A program made the translations under genes and the position numbers. The notes beneath the pieces are model-generated. The model ran no database searches. It was given only the letters and a program-made list of their open reading frames with translations, and had not been told where the DNA came from. A stretch of DNA of 61,721 bases from Oceanobacillus alkalisoli (GTDB taxonomy: Bacteria; Bacillota; Bacilli; Bacillales; Amphibacillaceae). The stretch spans positions 1-61,721 of the forward strand of contig NZ_JAKGBW010000022.1 of NCBI RefSeq assembly GCF_021556485.1, given 5' to 3'. Below, piece after piece: positions 1-9,026 of this stretch. Position 1 is the first letter of the stretch. Every line of letters starts with the position of its first letter.

Positions 1-56
1 TTCACCGCCAAAAACTCCAAAAAAATAAATAACGATGATAAATTTCTATCAAAAAT

Positions 57-97
57 GAATCCAAGCCGCATTTTAATGACTTGGATTCTTTTTTTAT
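57..97. terminator. Intrinsic terminator near left edge
   Basis: A perfect 9-bp inverted repeat (GAATCCAAG at 57-65, CTTGGATTC at 80-88) is followed by a T-rich run on the + strand. It could end a + strand gene left of the window, or serve the inositol phosphatase gene on the minus strand, which stops at 107. Confidence 0.7.
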
Positions 98-106
98 TAT
101 TTTTGG

Positions 107-928
107 CTAGTTATGTCCCAGCCTCTTCCGGCCATTTTTAATAAACGCAAGTAATTGTTCTTGAATCTTCGGATTGCAAGTTAATATGGAGTTGTTGGTG
201 AGCATATTTAATGACACTCCATCTAACGTTGTCGAAACCCCACCAACCTCATTAACGAGCACAATTCCAGCCGCTATATCCCACGGAGCAAGCCGCATGG
301 ATAAATATCCATCAATTATTCCCTCAGCAACATAGGCAAACTCAAGCGCGGCGGATCCGTATGAACGGCTGCCCCTGACTGTTCGAATCATTTGGTGCAT
401 AATTTTCTCGTCAACAACCCTGTTCGGACAGAGAAAATAATGGTTCATGTCAACGATTGATTCTTCCAGCTTCAAGTCTCTTCTAAGTTCTGGCAGCAAT
501 TCTTCATTCTTATACGCACCTTCAGAACGCTTCGCATGGTACAGTTCATCAGCCATTACATCATAAACCAGTCCAATTTCGCCAATTTCATCATGAAATA
601 CTGCAACTGAAATCGCAAAATTCTTCCGCTGGTGTACAAAATTCATCGTTCCATCGATTGGATCGATAATCCAGACGGTACCTTGCAAAGAGGTAAGCTC
701 GTCTCCATAGCCTTCTTCCCCAATAATATAATGCTCAGGGTAGGTTTCTTTAATTTTTTCAACGAGGAACTTCTCCGTCTGTTTATCCATTTCAGTCACA
801 AGATCATTCGGGTTTGATTTCGTTTCAATAATTCTCGGTTCATTTATTTTATTTCGTATCTGCTCACCGGCTTCCAATACCCAAGCTTCGGCATTCAGAT
901 AAACTTGATTACGTTCCATTTTATCCAT
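107..928 (-). CDS. suhB: Inositol monophosphatase family protein (YktC/SuhB-like)
   Basis: This is a 273-residue cytoplasmic Mg2+-dependent phosphatase of the inositol monophosphatase/FIG superfamily, which dephosphorylates myo-inositol phosphates and related substrates. The metal-binding signatures are all present: GEEG near residue 70, IDPIDGT near 88-94 and APWDIAAG near 216-223. The length is usual for the family. The ATG is preceded by a GGGGGA ribosome binding site about 8 bp away. The neighbours, ykzI upstream and then yktB and yktA, reproduce the B. subtilis yktA-yktB-ykzI-yktC order, supporting the YktC call. The physiological substrate cannot be read from sequence. Confidence 0.93.
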   Translation of the reverse strand: MDKMERNQVYLNAEAWVLEAGEQIRNKINEPRIIETKSNPNDLVTEMDKQTEKFLVEKIKETYPEHYIIGEEGYGDELTSLQGTVWIIDPIDGTMNFVHQRKNFAISVAVFHDEIGEIGLVYDVMADELYHAKRSEGAYKNEELLPELRRDLKLEESIVDMNHYFLCPNRVVDEKIMHQMIRTVRGSRSYGSAALEFAYVAEGIIDGYLSMRLAPWDIAAGIVLVNEVGGVSTTLDGVSLNMLTNNSILTCNPKIQEQLLAFIKNGRKRLGHN

Positions 929-1057
929 CAGTCAATTCCCCCAATTCTCTTTAGTCCGCCTTTATTGTATCAAACGAACTCTGTAAGTCATAATAAAAGG
1001 ACCTCGTATTCATTTGGCCACCGAAGTAGTAACCACTTAAATACGAAGTCCTTCCAT

Positions 1058-1258
1058 TTACTCATTTTCATCTTCAGTAATTTCAATCAACTGATGACGC
1101 AGCGTACTTAGACGCTCTTTGACTTTAATCATTTCCGTTTTATCCCCGGCCTCCATAGCTTCGTAAAGATTCATTAATTCATAATCTATTTCCATTCGAA
1201 TTACCGGGAGTTTAAGTTTCGCCTCTTGCTTTTCAATTGCTTGCATTAGATATTTCAA
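1058..1258 (-). CDS. Small conserved YkzI-like protein
   Basis: This is a 66-residue charged, helix-rich protein without membrane segment or signal. It starts at TTG, placed about 8 bp after AGAGAGGTG. Its position directly upstream of the yktC-type phosphatase and its size match ykzI of B. subtilis. The function is unknown. Between this gene and yktB, its usual neighbour, lies about 2 kb of accessory DNA. Confidence 0.75.
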   Translation of the reverse strand: MKYLMQAIEKQEAKLKLPVIRMEIDYELMNLYEAMEAGDKTEMIKVKERLSTLRHQLIEITEDENE

Positions 1259-1644
1259 TTTTAATCACACCTCTCTAAGTGATTACGATGGCTCTTTTAA
1301 TTTAGTTTATGAAGATTTCTAAAGGAAGTTCGCCAATATTTAGAACTAGCTTCTTAAAATAGGTTTTCCCATATCCTTTCTAATTTAAACATTCATTCAG
1401 TGAAAAACCTGCAGTCTAATGGGCTTGTCCTCTTTAGATACAATGGAATTTTCTTTATAAAGTTTGATTTATTGACAAATCAGATCCCTTACTTAATAAT
1501 AATTATTATCACTTGGCTTTCACAATCTGAAACAGTTAGCTATCCCTTTATATTAATTTGTAAGGTCGGCAAATCATTAATTACGATTACTTTCATACAA
1601 TGTAAGTGATTTGCTCATTCTCTAGACTGGCGTTCTAATCGCCA

Positions 1645-1771
1645 TTCAGTTTCCCGGGGAACGGATGCTTTCCATGGGCACGGCCTCAGCCTCCTCGGAA
1701 GAAAACCGCTTCCTGCGCTGCTCTGGACTCGTGCTTTTCCCGTAGGAGTCACCGTCCCCCGGGAAACTGAA
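1645..1771. repeat. GC-rich palindromic repeat, type C
   Basis: An element of about 127 bp is bounded by 20-bp inverted repeats with one mismatch (TTCAGTTTCCCGGGGAACGG at 1645-1664 and its complement at 1752-1771). The interior, read on the minus strand, carries GACTCCTACGGGA and GAGGAGGCTGAGGCCG blocks also found in the type A repeats. It is far more GC-rich than its surroundings and has no convincing ORF. Similar imperfect palindromes are common between genes in Bacillaceae (recollection, not searched). Confidence 0.75.
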
Positions 1772-1829
1772 CTGGTTAGATGATTCTCTGAATAGAAATT
1801 GTTCCGTTACGAACAGTGATCCATATTTG

Positions 1830-1990
1830 GCCTTTCCTGGTAGCAGTCCAGACACCTGGAGACTCCTGCGGGAGGATAGGCTTGGTGAGACCTCGCAGCA
1901 GGCTTGCCTGCGAGGAGGCTCACCAGCCGCTCAGCAGGTGCGAGAGGTGTCTGGATCGCGGACCTCCAGTAGAAAGTTTCGGAGTTCAGC
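1830..1990. repeat. Palindromic intergenic repeat, type A copy 1
   Basis: An 11-bp outer stem (TCCAGACACCT at 1847-1857 and AGGTGTCTGGA at 1945-1955) encloses an inner hairpin made of GGTGAG...CCTCGCAG and CTGCGAGG...CTCACC (about 1883-1927). The flanks (CCTTTCCTGGTAGCAG before, GCGGACCTCC.GTAGAAAGT after) recur at 12229-12390. It abuts the truncated plasmid rep gene. Short ORFs here on both strands are by-products of the palindrome. Confidence 0.75.
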
Positions 1991-2045
1991 ACACTCACGC
2001 TGTATGAAGGTGATAATCAGTTCAGTTTGAAAAGCTTTTTATTTA

Positions 2046-2693
2046 ATGGAATATGTTTATGACGGTGAAGAATTGAATAAGAGTCTTGCTGATATGGCCA
2101 AGGGCTTTGGTAGAATGGTTAGATATAAAAAAATCGATAAAAATTTAATTGGTTTTATGAGGACCACTGAGGTGACGGTGAATAAAACGGACAACTCCTA
2201 TAACCAGCATATTCATGCCATGATGTGCTTTGAAAGCAGTTATTTCAGGGGTAAAGATAATTATATTACCCATGAAGATTGGCAGGCGTTTTGGAAAAGG
2301 GCTATGAAGTTGGACTATGATCCGAATGTTTTTGTCACTGCAATTAAATCTAGGGTTTCCTCTGAACAGGACAAGCAAGCGATTGAAAAAGCGGTTAATG
2401 AAACTGCGAAATACTCGGTTAAATCTGATGATTATTTAACAGATGATGAAGAGCGGAATTTACAAATTGTTAAGGATTTGGAGGAAGGTTTGTATCGTAA
2501 AAGATTGATTTCTTACGGTGGTTTATTAAAGGTAATTCATAAAGAATTAAATTTGGACAGCGCTGAAGATGGCGATTTGATAAAAGTTAATGATGAAAAT
2601 GATGATGATGAAAAAGAAGATGAAGGCTTTATAGTGACAGCAATGTGGAACTGGAATAGGCAAAATTATTATATAAAAAATGATGGTTCTTGA
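2046..2693 (+). pseudogene. Truncated rolling-circle plasmid replication protein (pUB110 RepU/RepB type)
   Basis: The 215 readable residues match the C-terminal two thirds of the pUB110-family Rep initiator (recognised by eye). They include the metal-binding HUH motif (H55-I-H57) and the catalytic-tyrosine region ETAKY with Tyr123 followed by SVK. The N-terminal zinc-finger-like part and motif I (FLTLT) are absent: homology begins right at the YDGEELNKSL block. No ribosome binding site precedes the first ATG, and a type A repeat lies immediately upstream. This is therefore a remnant of an integrated plasmid, not a working initiator. No double-strand origin was recognised nearby. Confidence 0.88.
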
Positions 2694-2754
2694 TATTCCA
2701 CAAACGGGCCATTTTGTTGAAGATTAAAACGTGAATTTTAATGGGGTGGGAAAC

Positions 2755-3225
2755 ATGCTTCAGTTTGTAAATATTGACCTGGATTCAGAAAAACATCGTG
2801 AAATAGTAACTAAATTCCGAAGAGATTCATTTGAAGTAAGTTTTGGAGATGGATTTGATTTTGATGAAGAAGATTACCTACATTGGTTAAAAGAAAAAAT
2901 AGCCGATTACCCAAAAGGTTTTGTTTTGGTTAAGAAAAACAACAATTATGTGGGGCAACTTGAATTATCAGTTAGGCAATACGAAGGTAAAGATATAGGT
3001 TACGTTCACTTGTATTACTTAACTTCAGTGGAACGAGGCAAGAGCATAGGTCAAGAATTACACGACTATGCAAGACAGTTTTTTAAAGCCAATAATATTA
3101 AAGAATTTCATCTAAGGGTATCACCGACCAACATTTTTGCGATTAAATTTTATCGCAAAATTGGTATGAATGAAATTGGTCCTGAAGTGAATGGGAAGGT
3201 AATTAGGATGAAGGGTTCTGTGTGA
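2755..3225 (+). CDS. GNAT family N-acetyltransferase
   Basis: This predicted acetyltransferase of about 156 residues starts at the ATG at 2755, which follows a GGGGTGGG ribosome binding site; an upstream in-frame GTG lacks one. The acetyl-CoA-binding region is seen as YVHLYYLTSVERGKSIGQEL (a variant of the R/Q-x-x-G-x-G/A loop) near residues 90-110, followed by a conserved C-terminal NIFAIKFYRKIGM block typical of GNAT proteins. The substrate is unknown. It lies between a plasmid rep remnant and yktB, interrupting a conserved gene order, so it was probably acquired as cargo. Confidence 0.82.
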   Translation: MLQFVNIDLDSEKHREIVTKFRRDSFEVSFGDGFDFDEEDYLHWLKEKIADYPKGFVLVKKNNNYVGQLELSVRQYEGKDIGYVHLYYLTSVERGKSIGQELHDYARQFFKANNIKEFHLRVSPTNIFAIKFYRKIGMNEIGPEVNGKVIRMKGSV

Positions 3226-3364
3226 TTTTTATAAGAATAGAAATTCCAGAATCGGGCATGTTTAGGTACATATTTCAACAACTGCAGGCTTTTGTTAAGG
3301 ATGATTTGCTAATATTTGCGAGGTGCAAGGGACAAGTTATCATTGATTAGAAAGGATGACAAAA

Positions 3365-3982
3365 ATGGATTTTAATGGTTTTAAACAAACTGATTTTGAC
3401 ACATTTCATATCGATGGATTGGAAGCTCGAATGGAAGCAATCCAAACTCGCATTCAACCGAAATTCCGTGAACTTGGGGAAATTTTAAAAGATAATCTAT
3501 CCATGAAGCTCGGGAATGAAATGTATTTACATATCGCAAAACATGCAAGAAGGACGGTGAATCCTCCAATAGATACTTGGCTGGCAATTTGTGATAATAA
3601 ACGAGGTTATAAGAAGCATCCACATTTTCAAGTAGGCTTGTTTGATGATCGTTTATTTATCTGGCTGGCACATGTTTATGAATTACCGAACAAACAAAAA
3701 ATCGCTCAGGGCTTTATCGATAATTTCGCTTCACTGAAGGAACTGCCGAATGATTTTGTTGTTTCAATGGACCATATGAAGAAAAATTCTTTACCACTCA
3801 AAGAATTGGAAGAATCACATCTGGAACGTTTCCGTGATGTGAAAAAAGCGGAATTTTTAATCGGAAGAAATCTGGATATGAATGATGAACAAGTTCAAGA
3901 CGGGGAGCAATTACTTGATATAGTCATCGCGACTTACGATGATCTTATTCCTTTCTATCAATTGGCATTAAAAGAACGCTAA
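3365..3982 (+). CDS. yktB: UPF0637 family protein YktB
   Basis: This is a 205-residue cytoplasmic protein recognised as the YktB/UPF0637 (DUF1054) family, of unknown biochemical function. The ATG at 3365 is chosen because GAAAGGATG lies 8 bp upstream; an earlier ATG at 3356 overlaps that ribosome binding site. Key family segments include the N-terminal FNGFKQTDFDTF and the HVGLFDD-like region (here HPHFQVGLFDDRLF) near residue 95. It is convergent with yktA and shares a terminator with it. Confidence 0.88.
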   Translation: MDFNGFKQTDFDTFHIDGLEARMEAIQTRIQPKFRELGEILKDNLSMKLGNEMYLHIAKHARRTVNPPIDTWLAICDNKRGYKKHPHFQVGLFDDRLFIWLAHVYELPNKQKIAQGFIDNFASLKELPNDFVVSMDHMKKNSLPLKELEESHLERFRDVKKAEFLIGRNLDMNDEQVQDGEQLLDIVIATYDDLIPFYQLALKER

Positions 3983-3983
3983 A

Positions 3984-4021
3984 ACAGCTGGGACGATTTT
4001 AAATGTCCCAGCTGTCTTTTT
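3984..4021. terminator. Bidirectional terminator between yktB and yktA
   Basis: A perfect 11-bp stem (ACAGCTGGGAC at 3984-3994, GTCCCAGCTGT at 4005-4015) is followed by T residues. The right end overlaps the yktA stop codon, so one hairpin serves both convergent genes. Confidence 0.85.
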
Positions 4022-4286
4022 ACATTCTAATATTTTTCTCTTCTGTATTCCTTGCTTGTTTGACTACAGGATAAGGCGCATAGCCTGATGCTTTTGTAAA
4101 CGCAGCAAATAATTGCTTCTCTTCTGATTTAGATGGAACAATTTGTTTAAAACGTCGATACACAGCAAGAATATCATCTCTTCGCACATTTTTCTCATAC
4201 GCCCGTTCAATTAAGGTGAAAAAATTTACGACATCAACAATTTCCTGTTGTGACCAAGTTTCATCGATCGGATAGGAATAATTCAT
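4020..4286 (-). CDS. yktA: UPF0223 family protein YktA
   Basis: This is an 88-residue soluble protein of the YktA/UPF0223 family, of unknown function. The family hallmark is the N-terminal YSYPIDETWSQQEIVDVV block and a C-terminal ASGYAPYPVVKQAR segment. The start is preceded by GAGGGAAG. It lies 10 bp downstream of the nitronate monooxygenase-like gene and is probably cotranscribed with it. Confidence 0.85.
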   Translation of the reverse strand: MNYSYPIDETWSQQEIVDVVNFFTLIERAYEKNVRRDDILAVYRRFKQIVPSKSEEKQLFAAFTKASGYAPYPVVKQARNTEEKNIRM

Positions 4287-4295
4287 CTACTTCCC

Positions 4296-5252
4296 TCACT
4301 TTGCCCATTGATTTCGTATTTCTGTTGCTTCACTAATAAGAGACTGAACTACGTTTTCTACAGTTGGGATATCATGAATTCTTGCCGCGGATTGTCCAGC
4401 CCACCCAAAGCCTTCCGTGTCGTTCCCTTCCTGGATATAGCGATAATTAACCTTCCCACTTATATAATCCTTTAGTGACTCATAGCCAAGCTGCTGCTTT
4501 TCAATTTCAAGGATTTTCTCGGCGAATGGACCTTTCAGCACTCGAGCGGGGGCGCCGATCGAACGTTTAATAACTGTCGTCCCCTCTTCTTCCGCATCCA
4601 CAATTGCCTGTTTATAATTGGTGTGGGCGAGACATTCCCTTGTAGCAATAAAGCGGGTGCCCATTTCAATCCCCTCCGCTCCGAGACTGAGCGCCGCCAT
4701 AAAGCCACGACCATCTGCAATTCCGCCAGAGGCGATAACCGGAATTGAAACATGATCGACTACTTGCGGGGTAAGAATGAATGTACCGACATCGGAACGA
4801 CCTAAATGTCCTCCACCCTCTTGTCCGACGACCATCACAGCATCAGCACCGAGTTCTTCCGCTTTCTTTGCCTGCCTCCTAGCAGCGACAAGAACTAATT
4901 TTTTAATAGGATGCCCTTTTACCATGTCAAGGACTCCTTTAGGATTACCTCCTGTAACAGATATAACCGGAACTTCTTCATCAATCGCTACCTGCACCAT
5001 GTGTTCATATGGCCGACCATGTTGTCCGATTGCATAGTTCACTCCAAACGGTTTACCTGTTAATGATTTCACCTTTTGTATTTCCTCACGTAATGCTTCC
5101 GGTGACGGTAATGTCATCGCAGTAATTTGCCCAAGGCCACCCGCATTCGAAACCGCTGCGGCTAGTTCAGAATAAGCTAAGTAAGCGAGTCCTCCCTGAA
5201 TGATCGGATATTTGATATTCAGCAACTCTGTTACCTTTGTTTTAAAGTTCAT
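4296..5252 (-). CDS. Nitronate monooxygenase family flavoprotein (NMO / FabK-like)
   Basis: This 318-residue FMN-dependent TIM-barrel enzyme belongs to the 2-nitropropane dioxygenase/enoyl-ACP reductase II superfamily. Visible signatures are the N-terminal YPIIQGGLAY substrate/FMN loop, VGQEGGGHLGR near residues 142-152 with the active-site-region histidine, and the phosphate-binding ASGGIADGRGF and LGAEGIEMGTRF blocks near 174-203. Members oxidise nitronates such as propionate-3-nitronate or reduce enoyl-ACP; sequence alone does not decide, and no fatty-acid genes are adjacent. The start has an AGGGGGG ribosome binding site. Confidence 0.88.
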   Translation of the reverse strand: MNFKTKVTELLNIKYPIIQGGLAYLAYSELAAAVSNAGGLGQITAMTLPSPEALREEIQKVKSLTGKPFGVNYAIGQHGRPYEHMVQVAIDEEVPVISVTGGNPKGVLDMVKGHPIKKLVLVAARRQAKKAEELGADAVMVVGQEGGGHLGRSDVGTFILTPQVVDHVSIPVIASGGIADGRGFMAALSLGAEGIEMGTRFIATRECLAHTNYKQAIVDAEEEGTTVIKRSIGAPARVLKGPFAEKILEIEKQQLGYESLKDYISGKVNYRYIQEGNDTEGFGWAGQSAARIHDIPTVENVVQSLISEATEIRNQWAK

Positions 5253-5302
5253 TTATACGGTTCCCCCCTAGATTTATCACTGGAGCATGCTTTCTATTTT
5301 AT

Positions 5303-6178
5303 TTAATTCGCTTTATCTAATGTTTGAATAAGAGTCGGATCGACAATATCATAACCGTTGTCTCTTAAACCATTTACAATTCTTTCTAAGGCAGCGTTCG
5401 TCCATTCCCTGTCATGCATTAATAAATTTGCTCCGGGTTTCAGTAAGGAGTAATCAACATCCACTTCGGAACCTTCACCTGTAATCATTGCTTCCGCTAA
5501 CTTATCTGCATCCATATACGGTTCGAAATAATCATAACCATATGTCCAATTCATTAATACCATCCCTTCATCGAAGGCCACTTGCTCGGAATAATCTGTA
5601 TTCATTCCATTAGGTGCCCGGAAGAATTTTGGTCTTTCACCAATAATTTCTTCTACTCGATCACTTAAGCTTACAATTTCTTCTCGTTGTTCTTCTTCAG
5701 GTATATCTGGTATTAAAGGGTGATTATATGTATGGTTCCCAATCAGAAAGCCCATTTCATGTAGTTGTTTTAAAGCTTCTTCCTCTTCTGGTGTATCAAG
5801 AAAGTGCCCATTTACAAAGAAAATAGCGCCTGCGTCTAATCGTTGTAACGTTTCCGCCATTTCCAAAGTATATTCTGCTGGTGCATCGTCAATCGTTAAA
5901 AGTACGACATTTTCTTCTGTACCTTCCTCTAATGGTGCAACACTTGCATCTTCCGCAATATAGTACGCTGGATCATTTACCGCTTCTGCATCCGCTTCTA
6001 CCTCGGTTTCCTCATCTTCAGCAGGCTCGTCTTCCTCCTTTCTTTCGTCTTCACGCTCTACTTCTTCTGTTTGTTGATTCATGTCTTCATTCATCGAATC
6101 ATCCGGATCTTCTGCCTCATTTCCAGAGCAGGCAGATAAAGCCAGCGCAAAAATGAGCAGAAAAACAATTCGCTTCAT
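5303..6178 (-). CDS. Lipoprotein polysaccharide deacetylase (NodB domain)
   Basis: This 291-residue exported lipoprotein has a signal peptide with lipobox LSAC (Cys at residue 17) followed by an acidic low-complexity linker of about 60 residues. The NodB-homology domain fills the C-terminal two thirds. Its motifs are TIDDA (metal-binding Asp), HTYNH near residue 160, RAPNG near 203 and LLMHDR near 264. It likely removes acetyl groups from peptidoglycan or another wall polymer at the outer membrane face. The gene appears monocistronic with an AGGAGG ribosome binding site. The first motif is TIDD instead of the common TFDD. Confidence 0.88.
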   Translation of the reverse strand: MKRIVFLLIFALALSACSGNEAEDPDDSMNEDMNQQTEEVEREDERKEEDEPAEDEETEVEADAEAVNDPAYYIAEDASVAPLEEGTEENVVLLTIDDAPAEYTLEMAETLQRLDAGAIFFVNGHFLDTPEEEEALKQLHEMGFLIGNHTYNHPLIPDIPEEEQREEIVSLSDRVEEIIGERPKFFRAPNGMNTDYSEQVAFDEGMVLMNWTYGYDYFEPYMDADKLAEAMITGEGSEVDVDYSLLKPGANLLMHDREWTNAALERIVNGLRDNGYDIVDPTLIQTLDKAN

Positions 6179-6270
6179 GTTTTGTATCCTCCTGATGTTT
6201 CTATTTGGTATATATTATAGTAATGATTAGAATAGATGACAATGAAAAGCTAGCTTTTAGACAAATAAAA

Positions 6271-6306
6271 AATGACGGCTAAATCAATAGCCGCCATTTT
6301 TTATTT
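6271..6306. terminator. Terminator of the pdh operon
   Basis: An 11-bp stem with one wobble (AATGACGGCTA at 6271-6281, TAGCCGCCATT at 6289-6299) carries T-rich tails on both strands. It lies just after the pdhD stop codon on the minus strand. Confidence 0.85.
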
Positions 6307-6311
6307 GTTTT

Positions 6312-7718
6312 TTATAGCATATGAACTGGTTTTCCTAGTCCTACTTCTGCAGCTTCCATCGTAATCTCACCTAGCGTCGGGTGCGCATGGATGGTTAATG
6401 CGATATCTTCCGCTGTCATGCCAGATTCAACTGCAAGACCGATTTCGGAAATCATATCACTTGCGTTCGGTCCAGCAATTTGACCACCGAGAACAAGACC
6501 GTCTTCTTTACGAGTGATCAGCTTCAAGAAACCGTCTGTTTCGTTTAGGGCCAATGCACGTCCATTCGCTGCGAATGGGAATTTGCCGACTTTAACATCA
6601 AAGCCTTTATCTTTCGCTTCCTGTTCAGATAATCCAACAGTTGCTAATTCTGGTTCCGTGAATGCTACTGCAGGAACACCAATATAGTCAACCTCGGACT
6701 TCTCGCCACTGATTACTTCTGCCGCAATTTTCCCTTCATAGGAAGCTTTATGGGCTAGTGGAGGACCTGCAGTGATGTCGCCAATCGCATAAATGTTATC
6801 TACGGATGTACGGCACTGCTTATCTGTTTTAACGCGACCTTTTTCGTCAAGTTCGATACCAACTTGCTCTAAGCCGATTTCTTCCGTGTTAGGCTTACGG
6901 CCGACTGTAACAAGTACGTAGTCCGCTTCAAGGGTTTCTTCTTTACCTTTTGCTTCATAACTGACTTTCACGCCGTCTTTTGTTTCTTCAACGCCTTTAG
7001 CCATCGCTTCTGTAACAATGGTGACACCTTTTTTCTTAAGACGTTTTTTCACAACCTGTGTCATTTGTTTTTCAAACCCGCCAAGGATATCTTTTGCACC
7101 TTCAAGGAAAGTAACTTCTGTACCGAAGTTGGCAAAGACAGTTCCTAGCTCTGTTCCAACATAACCTCCACCGATTACAACAAGCTTCTTAGGAATTTCT
7201 TTTAAGTTCAATGCACCTGTAGAATCAAGTACACGATCAGAGAATTTGAAGCTCGGAATTTCGATAGGCGAAGATCCCGTTGCAATGATACAGTTGGTGA
7301 ATTTGTAGGTTTGTGAATTCTTTTCATCCATGATTTTTGCAGTATTTTTATCTACAAAGTATGCTTCTCCACTTACGATGTCTACTTTATTCCCTTTAAG
7401 CAATCCTTCAACACCGCTCGTAAGTTTGTTTACGACAGAGCCTTTCCATTCTTGCACTTTAGAAAAGTCAACCGTAACTTTTTCCGCTTTAATACCAAGA
7501 TCTTCGATACCTTGTGCTTCAGCTGCTTTCTGTCCTGCAGTAATGAGTGCTTTCGATGGAATACATCCAACGTTCAAGCAAACTCCGCCTAACGCTCCTT
7601 TTTCGACAATCGTTACCTTTTGTCCAAGTTGAGCGGCACGGATTGCAGCAACATATCCCCCAGGTCCAGCGCCAACGACAAGTGTGTCTACTTCTACTGG
7701 AAAATCTCCTACTACCAT
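6312..7718 (-). CDS. pdhD: Dihydrolipoyl dehydrogenase, E3 of pyruvate dehydrogenase
   Basis: This 468-residue FAD enzyme reoxidises dihydrolipoamide on E2 and passes electrons to NAD+. Visible are the FAD-binding [10 protein letters not shown] near residue 16, the redox-active disulfide [13 protein letters not shown] (Cys47 and Cys52), the NAD-binding [10 protein letters not shown] near 179, and the C-terminal HAHPTLGE with the catalytic His-Glu pair. It is the last gene of the pdhABCD operon; its ribosome binding site GGAGGCG lies inside the final codons of pdhC. Confidence 0.97.
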   Translation of the reverse strand: MVVGDFPVEVDTLVVGAGPGGYVAAIRAAQLGQKVTIVEKGALGGVCLNVGCIPSKALITAGQKAAEAQGIEDLGIKAEKVTVDFSKVQEWKGSVVNKLTSGVEGLLKGNKVDIVSGEAYFVDKNTAKIMDEKNSQTYKFTNCIIATGSSPIEIPSFKFSDRVLDSTGALNLKEIPKKLVVIGGGYVGTELGTVFANFGTEVTFLEGAKDILGGFEKQMTQVVKKRLKKKGVTIVTEAMAKGVEETKDGVKVSYEAKGKEETLEADYVLVTVGRKPNTEEIGLEQVGIELDEKGRVKTDKQCRTSVDNIYAIGDITAGPPLAHKASYEGKIAAEVISGEKSEVDYIGVPAVAFTEPELATVGLSEQEAKDKGFDVKVGKFPFAANGRALALNETDGFLKLITRKEDGLVLGGQIAGPNASDMISEIGLAVESGMTAEDIALTIHAHPTLGEITMEAAEVGLGKPVHML

Positions 7719-7722
7719 CTTC

Positions 7723-9003
7723 TTACGCCTCCATCATGATTAATTGTGGATCATTTAGTACACGTTTAATCTGGTTCAGTGCAAGTTGTGCAGTTGCACC
7801 ATCAACGATACGATGATCAAAGCTTAGAGATAAAGCAAGTACTGGAGCTACAACAACTTCTCCGTTACGTACGATTGGCTTCTCAGCAATTCTACCAATT
7901 CCTAAAATAACTGCTTCAGGATAATTCAGAACTGGAGTGAACCATTGTCCACCTGCAGAACCAATATTGGTAATGGTGTTAGAAGCTCCTCTCATCTCTT
8001 CAGGTTTCAGTTTACCATCTCTGGCTTTCTCTGCCAAGGAGTTGATTTCTGCTGAAATTTCAAAGATGGATTTTCTATCTGCGTTCTTAACAACCGGTAC
8101 GAGCAGGCCTTTATCTGTATCTGCAGCAATACCGATATTGTAATAGTGTTTCTGTACAATTTCATCTGTTGCATCATCAATATTAGCATTGATAATTGGA
8201 TATTTCTTCGATGCAGAAATTAAAGCTTTTACAACATATGGGAGGAATGTCAATTTAACATCCTGCTCAGCTGCAACTTCCTTAAATTTCTTACGGTGTG
8301 CAACAAGCTCTGTCACATCGATTTCGTCCATTAATGTAACGTGAGGAGCTTTTGTTTTCGAATTAACCATTGCATTTGCAATAGCTTTACGGATACCCGA
8401 CATTTTCTCGCGAGTTTCCGGGAAGTCACCTTCTGGGATGGCGACTTGCTGTGTGCTTGAAGCTTTCGCTGTATCTTCTGAAGTATCCGCTGCAACAGTT
8501 TCAGCTGGCTGTGCATCTCCGCTTACGAACGCATCGATATCTTCTGTTAAAATTCGGCCGTTTTTACCTGTTCCAGATACTTCTCTAATATTAACGCCTT
8601 GTTCACGTGCGTATTTTCTTACAGAAGGCATTGCAATCACTACTGCATCACTGTCCGTGTCCGCACTTTCTGTTTGTGCTGGCTTTGCAGCTTCTGCTTT
8701 TGCTTCTTCTTTTGGTTCTTCTGTTTGTGCCGGTGCTTCTTCCGCACTGTCGTCTGACTCGTAACCCTCAGCATCAAACGAAACGAAAGTATCTCCTACT
8801 GTCGCAACGTCACCTTCTTGAACGTAGATTTTCTTAACTGTACCATCTACTGGTGCTGGGATTTCTACAACTGCTTTATCATTTTGTACTTCACAAAGGA
8901 CATCATCTTCACTGACTTCATCGCCTTCATTTACGAACCATTTTACGATTTCGCCTTCCGCGATTCCTTCACCGATGTCCGGAAATTTAAATTCAAATGC
9001 CAT
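7723..9003 (-). CDS. pdhC: Dihydrolipoamide acetyltransferase, E2 of pyruvate dehydrogenase
   Basis: This 426-residue core protein of the pyruvate dehydrogenase complex has a single lipoyl domain at the N-terminus with the modified lysine in QNDKAVVEI (Lys43). An Ala/Glu/Pro-rich linker follows, then a peripheral subunit-binding domain (about residues 125-160, [12 protein letters not shown]) and the catalytic acyltransferase domain ending with DHRIVDGA, which holds the active-site histidine. The order and length are as in other Bacillus E2 proteins. It sits 23 bp after pdhB with an AGGAGG ribosome binding site. Confidence 0.97.
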   Translation of the reverse strand: MAFEFKFPDIGEGIAEGEIVKWFVNEGDEVSEDDVLCEVQNDKAVVEIPAPVDGTVKKIYVQEGDVATVGDTFVSFDAEGYESDDSAEEAPAQTEEPKEEAKAEAAKPAQTESADTDSDAVVIAMPSVRKYAREQGVNIREVSGTGKNGRILTEDIDAFVSGDAQPAETVAADTSEDTAKASSTQQVAIPEGDFPETREKMSGIRKAIANAMVNSKTKAPHVTLMDEIDVTELVAHRKKFKEVAAEQDVKLTFLPYVVKALISASKKYPIINANIDDATDEIVQKHYYNIGIAADTDKGLLVPVVKNADRKSIFEISAEINSLAEKARDGKLKPEEMRGASNTITNIGSAGGQWFTPVLNYPEAVILGIGRIAEKPIVRNGEVVVAPVLALSLSFDHRIVDGATAQLALNQIKRVLNDPQLIMMEA

Positions 9004-9026
9004 TTCTTCTACCTCCTATGTTGATT

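Noticed and set aside
1646-2030. Overlapping ORFs of 60-70 codons on both strands around 1646-2030
   Set aside because: They coincide exactly with the GC-rich palindromic repeats, which stay open by composition; no ribosome binding sites and arginine-rich nonsense products.
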